Origin: Alteribacillus sp041949975
Lineage (GTDB): Bacteria; Bacillota; Bacilli; Bacillales; Marinococcaceae
Reading direction: 5' to 3'
DNA: 64,000 nt
Assembly: GCF_041949975.1 (NCBI RefSeq)
Contig: NZ_JBHFQG010000004.1
Span: forward strand, 124,001 to 188,000
How positions within the stretch are numbered: the stretch's first letter is position 1; the number at the start of each line of letters is the position of its first letter. The notes beneath the pieces are model-generated. The model did not search any database, was not told where the DNA came from, and saw nothing but the letters and a program-made list of their open reading frames with translations. This document shows, piece after piece, positions 8,735-15,276 of this stretch. A program made the position numbers and the translations under genes.

Positions 8735-9814
8735 TTACGTCTCGCCGTGGAGTGCTTGAGTTTTCCGCCTGTAAATCCAGGAGTTAAAATAAAAGAATGC
8801 AGTTGGAAGTCCGCTGAAGCGGATGAATCGATTAGCAGTAGATTTCAAATCAGGATTAGTCTGCACTTTATCATCAGCTAAATATATAGCAACTATCCCT
8901 TTGCTAATCATATAATGAAATTTAGCGTCAGGGAGAATGGACACACTTTTGACAGCTTGCTGTTTAAAATGCCGAACCCTTTCAACCAGTTTTTCTTCAT
9001 CTGGATAATAAGCACAGAAATTCAGCTCATCATCTCTAAGATCTTCTTCTTGATCAATAAAGTAATCCATTAAAATATGAAGACCTTGTACATAAGGAAA
9101 ATAGGCTGCTTTAATAGATTGAGCCTGCACCTTTGCTAAATGACTTCTCGAAGCATATGCAGCAAGTGAAAATATCCCTAATGTAGATCCTGCGCAGGCA
9201 CTAAACTCATACCACGTCATGTCAGGCAGGTTATTATTATGTTTCTCAAACCAATCTTTCAGCAGCGGCTCTCTATCTGCTTTGACTACATGTTTATATA
9301 CTTGAAGGTCCCGGTAATATGCTGACAGCTCTTCCATTTCACCTTGAGAGTTTTCAAAGCCTGGAAAAGTATTTAACGTCTGCTGGCATGTCTCCACTAA
9401 TGACTTCAAATATCCTCCGTCTTCTTTTGCCTGGTGGAATTTATAATAATCGTCTTTATCTGCGGATGGATCAAGAGCATGCTTCATCGCTGAATGAAGC
9501 ATTCGGAAATCTTCTGGATCCTGTGATTTGCTCCAATCGCACAAGCTGTCTAGATAATCACTAATTGTTTGGTAAGCAATAATAAATTGAAGCAGGTCCG
9601 TGCGCTTTTCTTCTCTTGTTAGTAGCGCATAAACACCCGCACCTTCACAATGGAAAGCTTTTTTTTCAATACTCCCAAGAGCATGCTGGCGCAGTTCATC
9701 ATCTGGTATCTTCTCTGCCCTTTTTTTCCACTCTCCTAGAATTTGATGTACTTCTGGGATAACTTCCTTAAAAATACGATACATAAGTGTCCATGTTTTC
9801 GTTGGTACCTTCAC
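8735..9814 (-). CDS. ytpB: Tetraprenyl-beta-curcumene synthase (YtpB, DUF2600)
   Basis: Large terpene synthase-like protein of 359 residues. In B. subtilis YtpB cyclises tetraprenyl diphosphate to tetraprenyl-beta-curcumene, leading to C35 sesquarterpenes (established). Aspartate-rich segments fitting metal-diphosphate binding are visible: TISDYLDSLCDWSK near residues 83-96 and DYFIDQEEDLRDDE near 250-263. The start is GTG at 9814 with AAAGGAGG six bases upstream. It lies 27 bases downstream of ytpA on the same strand, as in the B. subtilis ytpAB operon. Confidence 0.93.
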   Translation of the reverse strand: MKVPTKTWTLMYRIFKEVIPEVHQILGEWKKRAEKIPDDELRQHALGSIEKKAFHCEGAGVYALLTREEKRTDLLQFIIAYQTISDYLDSLCDWSKSQDPEDFRMLHSAMKHALDPSADKDDYYKFHQAKEDGGYLKSLVETCQQTLNTFPGFENSQGEMEELSAYYRDLQVYKHVVKADREPLLKDWFEKHNNNLPDMTWYEFSACAGSTLGIFSLAAYASRSHLAKVQAQSIKAAYFPYVQGLHILMDYFIDQEEDLRDDELNFCAYYPDEEKLVERVRHFKQQAVKSVSILPDAKFHYMISKGIVAIYLADDKVQTNPDLKSTANRFIRFSGLPTAFFYFNSWIYRRKTQALHGET

Positions 9815-9841
9815 AAGGATCCTCCTTTATTATTTCACATG

Positions 9842-10621
9842 CTATAGTCGTTGGTGAATGAAATTCATCATAAAGCGAAAGACTTCTTCGCGTTCCGGTT
9901 CGTTCAGCAGTTCATGATAAAGACTTTTCCATTCTTTCATAGAACGGTCGGCAATTTCCAGCCTATTAAACCAGCGGTGGGATGCATGCTTATCCACAAT
10001 ATAATCTTCTCCAGCCTGCATGACCAAAAGTGGTATGTTCGGAAACCTTTCTGCTTCAAGCAAGCTTCGTTTCATTGCTTTTAATGTTTCTTGATACCAT
10101 CTGGCTGTAACAACGGAAGTATTAAATTCGTCTTTCTCATAGGCAGCACGCGCTTCAGGGTCACGTGTTATACGTTCTGCTTGCAGTCCCGATTTAGCTG
10201 TTAAAGTTGGGGTGATTCTATGAAACATTCTCGTGGCGACATCTGCCAATCTATTCGGGTATTCATATAAGCCTAGACAAGGAGAAGATAGTATAACCCC
10301 TTTTACCGGCATATATTTTTCCATTAAAGCACGTATAACGATAAGTCCCCCCACACTGTGCCCGAAAATAAAAACAGGGAGTTCATAAGACGCCGCTTCT
10401 TTATACCAGGCGTATAGAGCATCTATGTATTGGTCAAAGTGGTCGATATGCCCCCTTTTTCCTCTTGTCCTGCCATGTCCTGGCAAGTCACCGCTGACGA
10501 CATGAAATCTTTGCTTATTCAGGTATTGAATGACCCAGCTATAACGGCCGTGATGTTCTCCTGCTCCATGAACAATCAAGACAGTTCCTCGAGCACGATC
10601 ACACATCCAGTTTTTCATCAT
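9842..10621 (-). CDS. ytpA: Lysophospholipase-like alpha/beta hydrolase (YtpA)
   Basis: Serine hydrolase of 259 residues in the monoacylglycerol lipase group. LIVHGAGEHHGRYSW near residues 15-29 forms the oxyanion region, the nucleophile elbow is FGHSVGG near 88-94, and GEDYIVD and YHELLNEPEREEVF carry the likely catalytic Asp and His. In B. subtilis YtpA is linked to the lysophospholipid antibiotic bacilysocin (literature). Two ATG codons at the start follow AGGCAGG at a slightly long spacing. It is the first gene of ytpAB. I did not find a convincing sigma-M-like promoter. Confidence 0.9.
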   Translation of the reverse strand: MMKNWMCDRARGTVLIVHGAGEHHGRYSWVIQYLNKQRFHVVSGDLPGHGRTRGKRGHIDHFDQYIDALYAWYKEAASYELPVFIFGHSVGGLIVIRALMEKYMPVKGVILSSPCLGLYEYPNRLADVATRMFHRITPTLTAKSGLQAERITRDPEARAAYEKDEFNTSVVTARWYQETLKAMKRSLLEAERFPNIPLLVMQAGEDYIVDKHASHRWFNRLEIADRSMKEWKSLYHELLNEPEREEVFRFMMNFIHQRL

Positions 10622-10756
10622 TTTCTAAAACCTGCCTTTCCCAACAACCATCCATTACCCTTCTTATCATAGAGATTGCTCTATTCATTTTACTACTTTT
10701 TTTGCTAAACTTACATTAGATAATAGGAATTTACTAAAAAGTTGGGAGGACATGTG

Positions 10757-11290
10757 ATGATCTATTCATATAAAGGAACATCCCCAAATATAGCTAAGTC
10801 CGCATACATTGCGGATTATGTTACAATTACCGGCGATGTGTCTATTGGAGAGGATTCAAGTGTATGGTTTAATTCAGTCATTCGAGGAGATGTAGCCCCT
10901 ACGGTAATAGGCAACCGAGTCAATATACAAGACAATTCCGTCCTGCATCAAAGTCCAAAAAACCCGCTCATTCTCGAAGACGATGTTACTGTCGGCCACA
11001 TGGTCCTTTTACACAGCGCCATTATTCGAAAAAACGCTCTGATCGGTATGGGAGCACAAATACTTGACGGTGCTGAAATAGGCGAAGAAGCTTTCATAGG
11101 AGCCGGCAGCCTCGTCCCACCTGGAAAAACGATCCCGCCAAGAACACTAGCCCTCGGACGCCCTGCAAAAGTCGTTCGCGACCTTAACGAAGAAGACTTC
11201 CAGGAAATGCAAAGAGTCCGAAACTCGTATATAGAAAAGGGAAAATACTATAAAGAAAACTCGACGATTGACGAGCCTGAAAGGCGATGA
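10757..11290 (+). CDS. ytoA: Gamma-carbonic anhydrase-like hexapeptide-repeat protein (YtoA)
   Basis: Left-handed beta-helix protein of 177 residues. Hexapeptide-type turns run through most of the sequence (for example ITGDVSIGEDSSVWFNSVIR), and histidines suited to metal binding occur in NSVLHQS and VGHMVLLHSA. Activity as a carbonic anhydrase is not proven for the family in Bacillus. The start at ATG 10757 follows GGGAGGA by six bases; an upstream in-frame codon overlaps that site. The last residues, ENSTIDEPERR, are encoded by a copy of the tandem repeat starting at 11252, so the C-terminus is probably a repeat-derived extension. Confidence 0.9.
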   Translation: MIYSYKGTSPNIAKSAYIADYVTITGDVSIGEDSSVWFNSVIRGDVAPTVIGNRVNIQDNSVLHQSPKNPLILEDDVTVGHMVLLHSAIIRKNALIGMGAQILDGAEIGEEAFIGAGSLVPPGKTIPPRTLALGRPAKVVRDLNEEDFQEMQRVRNSYIEKGKYYKENSTIDEPERR

Positions 11291-11503
11291 CAGAGGCGTA
11301 GTTGCACTTATACTATCTTTCTAATCATTCTTTTAAGATAGTATAAAGAAAACTCATCGAGTGCCAAGCCGTAAGGCGCCGGCAGAGATGTAGTTGCACT
11401 TATACTATCTTCCTTTTATTCATCCAAGATAGTATAAAGAAAACTCGCCGATTGGCGAGCCTCAAAGGCGATGACAGAGGCGCAGCAGCCTATACTATGT
11501 TTT
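11252..11503. repeat. Tandem array of two full and one partial roughly 92-bp palindromic repeats
   Basis: Unit A (11252-11344) and unit B (11345-11435) are head-to-tail; unit C (11436-11503) is truncated. Each starts AAAGAAAACTC, carries a small hairpin around CTCG/CGAG, a conserved core resembling GGCGATGACAGAGGCGTAG, then a strong hairpin CTTATACTATCTT ... AAGATAGTAT. Related copies occur at 11606-11635 (partial), 12889-12985 and 49482-49577. Unit A overlaps the end of ytoA. No transposase is nearby. Confidence 0.8.
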
Positions 11504-11605
11504 AAATAGAGGCAAAGCCAAATCGTTTAAAAGAGGCTTAGCTTTTCTTTCAGTTACATATATTGCAGGCGGCACATGAAACTGTTGTTTTCCTCGTTGG
11601 GTAAA

Positions 11606-11635
11606 AATAAAACCCGCCATTGGCGAGTTGAAAGG
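11606..11635. repeat. Partial copy of the 92-bp repeat
   Basis: AAAACCCGCCATTGGCGAG followed by TTGAAAGG matches the first part of repeat unit C at 11436 (AAAACTCGCCGATTGGCGAG). Only the 5' hairpin segment remains. Confidence 0.55.
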
Positions 11636-11646
11636 AAAGCTTGTCC

Positions 11647-11766
11647 TTAATGTTTATGTGGAAGATCAAAAACGAGAAACGCATCATAAGAAATATCAAA
11701 AGTGCCGCCAGTAGTGCTAAATATAATAGCCAAGGTTAAGAATAAAGCAGAAATTATTGTTTTCAT
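11647..11766 (-). CDS. 39-residue secreted peptide precursor, candidate PapR-like signalling peptide
   Basis: A short gene divergent from the HTH-TPR regulator at 11951. It encodes 39 residues: MKTIISALFLTLAIIFS, a typical basic-hydrophobic export signal, then a short polar stretch and the C-terminus VFDLPHKH. ATG 11766 is preceded by AGGGGAGGTGA about 11 bases upstream, a strong ribosome binding site. Known PapR pheromones of the B. cereus group are about 48 residues with a signal peptide and end in heptapeptides such as ADLPFEF or SDLPFEH (family knowledge), so the DLP core and final His are suggestive. Processing and receptor binding are inference. Alternatively it is an unrelated small exported peptide. 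Confidence 0.65.
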   Translation of the reverse strand: MKTIISALFLTLAIIFSTTGGTFDISYDAFLVFDLPHKH

Positions 11767-11910
11767 ACTACTTGTCACCTCCCCTAACTTCTAACTATGT
11801 CGTGGTTCTATTTGAGTATAAAATATGTTGAAAAAACGTGAATTTTGGCTAACGACGTTTCTTATTTCATTTTTCCGAAATTTTCTACTTCCTTCTTCCA
11901 TTCTCTTCGA

Positions 11911-11930
11911 TTATGATAATTATAGGCATA
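11911..11930 (+). promoter_or_regulatory. Candidate operator in front of the PlcR-like regulator
   Basis: TTATGATAATTATAG at 11911-11925 matches 13 of 15 positions of the PerR box (TTATAATNATTATAA). The overlapping TATG-N11-CATA at 11912-11930 resembles a wider-spaced PlcR box. It lies 5 bases upstream of the GGGGAGGGG ribosome binding site. AT-rich chance matches are possible. Confidence 0.35.
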
Positions 11931-11950
11931 TACGGGGAGGGGACGAAAAA

Positions 11951-12850
11951 ATGGATTTTTCCAGAGTGGGAAAAAAAATTCAAGAGTTAAGAAGGTATCA
12001 TAGTTTGACACAAGCTGACCTTGCTAATGGAATCTGCACGCAAGCTCAAGTGAGCAAAATTGAAAACGGCACTATCATACCTTACTCCAACACCCTTTTT
12101 CAGATTTCCGAGCGTCTTGGAGCCGACATGTATTACTTTTTTGAAGAAGCTAGATCGGACAGGCCTGATTATGTAGAAGAAGTGTTCGAGCAGCTGAAAG
12201 AATTTCGGTTTAACCAGGAATACAAAGAAATTCGTTCTATTCTTCAGTATGAAAAAGCCAATCCCCTTTTCCAGCAAGGCTACTATAAGCAATATATGAT
12301 GTGGCATGAGAGCATCTGTCTTTACCACCTGGATCGAAAAACAGAGGAAGCTGTCCAATTAATAAACGAGGCATTCAGTGTGGATGACAATCCTACATTT
12401 ACTGAACGTAAAGGGGAAATGATGAACACGCTGGCTATCTTTTATGACCTGGAAAAAGATTATAAAAAGGCTTCAAAAATATGTAAAGAAGCTCTCTATA
12501 ACCTTCACCAGCTAAAACGAATTAAAAATGTCTCTATAGAACTCCGCTTAATTTATACACTTACGAAATCGTTAACTAATCAAAAGCAGTACGAGAGCTC
12601 AGTATTTTGGTGTGAAAAAGGCATTAAACGCTGCATTGATTCCAACAACATGTATGTTTTCGGCGAATTGCTTTATCAAAAAGGAAGAAACTTAATATTT
12701 CTTGATAAAAAAGAAGAAGGTGCTAAAAGCTGGAGCAAAGCGCTCGCTGTCTTTGAGGTCACATCCCAAAAGCATCTGGCTGAGATTGTCAGAAAAGAAT
12801 TACAGCAAATCAATGCCGAAGGAACATTCGAAGATTTAATTTACGAATAA
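11951..12850 (+). CDS. PlcR-like HTH-TPR transcriptional regulator (RRNPP-type)
   Basis: Cytoplasmic regulator of 299 residues. An XRE-type helix-turn-helix occupies residues 5-65, with SLTQADLANGICTQAQVSK as the DNA-recognition part. The remainder (about 80-290) is alpha-helical with tetratricopeptide-like repeats, for example NTLAIFYDLEKDYKKASKIC and GELLYQKGRNLIFLDKKEEG. Length and domain order match PlcR (about 285 residues), which is activated by an imported PapR peptide. The start at 11951 follows GGGGAGGGGACGAAAAA; an upstream in-frame ATG at 11825 lacks a ribosome binding site and would add an implausible hydrophobic leader. A 39-residue secreted peptide gene lies divergently 184 bases away. 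Confidence 0.85.
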   Translation: MDFSRVGKKIQELRRYHSLTQADLANGICTQAQVSKIENGTIIPYSNTLFQISERLGADMYYFFEEARSDRPDYVEEVFEQLKEFRFNQEYKEIRSILQYEKANPLFQQGYYKQYMMWHESICLYHLDRKTEEAVQLINEAFSVDDNPTFTERKGEMMNTLAIFYDLEKDYKKASKICKEALYNLHQLKRIKNVSIELRLIYTLTKSLTNQKQYESSVFWCEKGIKRCIDSNNMYVFGELLYQKGRNLIFLDKKEEGAKSWSKALAVFEVTSQKHLAEIVRKELQQINAEGTFEDLIYE

Positions 12851-12888
12851 TTAGAAAACTCTGCTTGTCATTTAAAAGGTAACCGGCT

Positions 12889-12985
12889 AAAGAAAAATTG
12901 CAGATTGACACGCCTGGAAGGGGATGGCAGTGGCGTTAGTTGCACTTATACTATCTTCCGATTATATTGTCCATTTGATAGTATT
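12889..12985. repeat. Diverged copy of the 92-bp palindromic repeat
   Basis: AAAGAAAAATTGCAGATTGACACG, then GGGGATGGCAGTGGCGTTAG and GTTGCACTTATACTATC ... GATAGTATT, matches units A-C at 11252 in order. It follows the regulator gene directly. Confidence 0.65.
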
Positions 12986-12989
12986 AAAA

Positions 12990-13092
12990 ACACCACGCCC
13001 TGTGACAACGGCCGCATTAGTACGTCCTGTACGTTGAATGCCGTAGTTTTAACTTATACTGTTTAGAAATAAAATCTCTTATACTTTTATAC
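12990..13092. repeat. Second repeat-like stretch between the regulator and metK
   Basis: CACGCCCTGTGACAACGGCC and ACGTCCTGTACG resemble the stretch at 41636-41700. GCCGTAGTTTTAACTTATAC resembles the core of the 92-bp repeat family. No coding potential was seen. Confidence 0.4.
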
Positions 13093-13103
13093 AGTGCAAG
13101 AAA

Positions 13104-13139
13104 AGAGCCTGCACCCGCTGAAAAGCGATGTCAGGCTCT
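13104..13139. terminator. Terminator of metK
   Basis: AGAGCCTG (13104-13111) pairs with CAGGCTCT (13132-13139). On the minus strand the stem is followed by TTTTCTTG. Confidence 0.75.
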
Positions 13140-13148
13140 CTCTTTTTA

Positions 13149-14357
13149 TTATTTTACTTCTGCTGCCATTTGTTTCAATACATCGGCTTTATCGGTTGTC
13201 TCCCAAGGAAGGTCGATGTCCGTGCGGCCAAAATGTCCATAAGCAGCAGTCTGCCGGTAAATCGGCCGGCGCAGATTCAGCATTTTAATAATGCCCGCCG
13301 GACGCAGATCAAAGTTTTCACGTACTAGCTTAACGAGCAGGTCTTCAGAAACTATTCCTGTTCCGAACGTTTCAATGGAAATGGAAACAGGCTCAGCTAC
13401 CCCAATAGCATACGCAAGCTGGACTTCGCACTTTTCCGCCAGTCCTGCCGCCACAATGTTCTTGGCAACATAACGAGCAGCATAAGATGCAGAACGGTCC
13501 ACTTTAGTAGGATCTTTGCCGGAAAAAGCACCGCCGCCATGCCTTGAATACCCGCCATACGTATCAACGATGATTTTTCTTCCTGTCAATCCAGCATCTC
13601 CTTGAGGACCGCCAATCACAAAGCGACCGGTTGGATTGATGAAATACTTTGTTTCTTCGTCTAGTAAGTGAGACGGCACTACCGGTTCAATAACATGTTC
13701 TTTTAAATCCCGGTCAATTTGTTCTAATGTCACATCCGCATGATGCTGCGTAGAGATAACAATGGTCTCGACACGCAAAGGAGCACCGTTTTCCCCATAC
13801 TCCACAGTCACCTGCGTTTTCCCGTCCGGGCGTAAATAAGGAATGATTTCATTTTTTCGTACTTCTGTAAGTCTTCTGGCCAATTTATGAGACAGTGAAA
13901 TAGGAAGAGGCATGAGCTCTTCTGTTTCATTATCGGCATAACCAAACATTAAACCTTGGTCTCCTGCACCGATAGCTTCAATCTCTTCATCTGTCATCTG
14001 ACCTTCTCTTGCTTCTAATGCCTTGTCCACACCTTGAGCAATGTCAGAAGATTGTTCATCAATAGAAGTTAATACCGCGCAGGTTTCATAATCAAATCCG
14101 TATTTTGCGCGTGTATAACCTATGTTTTTTAACGTATCTCTGGCAATTTTTGGGATATCGACATAAGTAGAAGTCGTGATTTCACCAGCTACCAGTACTA
14201 ATCCCGTGTTAACTATTGTTTCACACGCTACACGAGCATTAGGATCCTTTGTAATAATTTCATCTAGAATTGCATCTGATATTTGGTCACAAATCTTATC
14301 AGGATGCCCTTCCGTGACCGATTCTGAAGTAAATAATCTTCGTCCTGCAGTTGCCAC
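13149..14357 (-). CDS. metK: S-adenosylmethionine synthase
   Basis: Methionine adenosyltransferase of 402 residues that makes SAM from methionine and ATP. Signatures include FTSESVTEGHPDKICDQISD near residues 8-27, GAGDQGLMFGYA near 121-132 and the phosphate-binding GGGAFSGKDPTKVDRSAAY near 263-281. The start is GTG at 14357, eight bases after AAAGGAGG; further upstream the frame runs back into the SAM riboswitch. The gene is controlled by that riboswitch and a promoter overlapping the end of the upstream gene. The length is normal for the family. Confidence 0.97.
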   Translation of the reverse strand: MATAGRRLFTSESVTEGHPDKICDQISDAILDEIITKDPNARVACETIVNTGLVLVAGEITTSTYVDIPKIARDTLKNIGYTRAKYGFDYETCAVLTSIDEQSSDIAQGVDKALEAREGQMTDEEIEAIGAGDQGLMFGYADNETEELMPLPISLSHKLARRLTEVRKNEIIPYLRPDGKTQVTVEYGENGAPLRVETIVISTQHHADVTLEQIDRDLKEHVIEPVVPSHLLDEETKYFINPTGRFVIGGPQGDAGLTGRKIIVDTYGGYSRHGGGAFSGKDPTKVDRSASYAARYVAKNIVAAGLAEKCEVQLAYAIGVAEPVSISIETFGTGIVSEDLLVKLVRENFDLRPAGIIKMLNLRRPIYRQTAAYGHFGRTDIDLPWETTDKADVLKQMAAEVK

Positions 14358-14453
14358 GTGTACTGCCTCCTTTACCAAGTTTGGTATTACGGCACTCATA
14401 CCCTGATACATATTAAGACGAGAAGGAGAAAAAATTTCTGTAAAAAATACAAA

Positions 14454-14621
14454 ATCCCTTTTCCATGGCGAGGAAAAGGGATAGTAGCCGTTCACCTTTT
14501 TCGCCTCTTATCTTCCAAGACGATATCCGTCTTTCCAGGTTAGCACCTTTGCCCCTCCTTTTGTACGGGGATGGTTGCCGGGCTTCACAGGGCCTGTCCC
14601 TCCGCCAGCTCGGGATAAGAG
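14454..14621 (-). promoter_or_regulatory. SAM-I riboswitch (S-box) with terminator, upstream of metK
   Basis: On the minus strand the aptamer runs 14621-14505, closed by CTCTTATC / GATAAGAG. It contains the canonical strings GAGCTGGCGGAGGGACAGGC, TGAAGCCCGGCAACC and GGTGCTAACCTGG. A terminator hairpin ATCCCTTTTCC / GGAAAAGGGAT at 14482-14454 followed by TTTTGTATTTTTT lies between it and metK. High SAM would favour termination, closing a feedback loop with the metK product. Confidence 0.97.
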
Positions 14622-14637
14622 TATCCGTTCGCGAAAT

Positions 14638-14666
14638 ATCATAACGCAGTTAACTGTTTCTGTCAA
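14638..14666 (-). promoter_or_regulatory. Sigma-A promoter of metK
   Basis: TTGACA (14666-14661) and TATGAT (14643-14638) are separated by 17 bases on the minus strand. The element overlaps the last codons of the DCC-family gene and sits just upstream of the SAM riboswitch. Confidence 0.8.
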
Positions 14667-15066
14667 ATGAATCACTTTTTATTTCGCAGGCTCCAGAAGG
14701 ACATTTCTCTCCTAGTAAAAGATGACGATTTTTTGCAATTTGTTTATAAACCTGCTCTCCAGCCCAATCTGCTCCGGGAAAATATAAAAGGGGTGTAAAT
14801 ATTTTTCCCGCTGGAAATAATTGAAGGATTCTTTTTACAGCAGCAAACCCTGTATATAAATAGGTACCTTCTTCAAGAAGATGCATTTCCTGCTGAATTC
14901 TATCTTCTTTTAAAAAGGGGTATTCTTCTAATATAGAAGGATCTTCAATCGAACGCCATGTTAAGACCTGGTGTTTGTCCCACTTTTCTATCTCTTGTTT
15001 TGTTTTTTGGCACAATGTGCATGCTCCATCATAAAAAACCACAAAAACCTTATTTGAAATTGTCAC
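14650..15066 (-). CDS. yuxK: DCC-family thiol-disulfide oxidoreductase-like protein (YuxK-like)
   Basis: A 138-residue protein with the DxxCxxC motif FYDGACTLCQKT at about residues 10-21, which defines the DCC (DUF393) family of thioredoxin-like proteins. The later LLYFPGADWAGEQVYKQIAK matches the family C-terminus. Substrate and partner are unknown. The start was placed at GTG 15066 because GAAGGAG lies 9 bases upstream; a longer frame to 15114 lacks such a site. The C-terminus adds Cys residues (KCPSGAC). The stop codon coincides with the metK promoter. Confidence 0.85.
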   Translation of the reverse strand: MTISNKVFVVFYDGACTLCQKTKQEIEKWDKHQVLTWRSIEDPSILEEYPFLKEDRIQQEMHLLEEGTYLYTGFAAVKRILQLFPAGKIFTPLLYFPGADWAGEQVYKQIAKNRHLLLGEKCPSGACEIKSDSFDRNS

Positions 15067-15190
15067 TGTACCATCTCCTTCATAGGTTAAACCCATTCTA
15101 ACACGTGAACTCACTCAAAAATAACGACTGGCTTTTAAAACAGTAAAATGAAAATTATCGTTTTTGTATAAATCTTTTAACAAAATTTGC

Positions 15191-15232
15191 GAATTAGTAT
15201 AGACTAAATAAATAAATGTGTTATACTAATTC
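15191..15232 (+). promoter_or_regulatory. pckA promoter with CcpN-type box inside an 11-bp inverted repeat
   Basis: GAATTAGTATA (15191-15201) and TATACTAATTC (15222-15232) form a perfect inverted repeat. TGTGTTATACT at 15217-15227 fits the CcpN consensus TRTGHYATAYW as I recall it. TATACT (15222-15227) with TAGACT (15200-15205) would be the -10 and -35. In B. subtilis CcpN represses pckA and gapB on glycolytic carbon (established); the use of this box is inferred. Confidence 0.6.
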
Positions 15233-15276
15233 ATAATTAAATGATCATTATTAATCAGAGAAAGGGTTTTGCCGCC

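Noticed and set aside
10622..10740. Sigma-M promoter for ytpAB
   Set aside because: I looked for TGAAAC-N16-CGTC, known for this operon in B. subtilis, and found no acceptable match.
11252..11503. CRISPR array
   Set aside because: The units are directly adjacent without unique spacers, each is palindromic and about 92 bp, and no cas genes are present.
11825..11950. Extended N-terminus of the PlcR-like regulator from ATG 11825
   Set aside because: It would add a hydrophobic leader incompatible with a cytoplasmic regulator, lacks a ribosome binding site, and covers the promoter.
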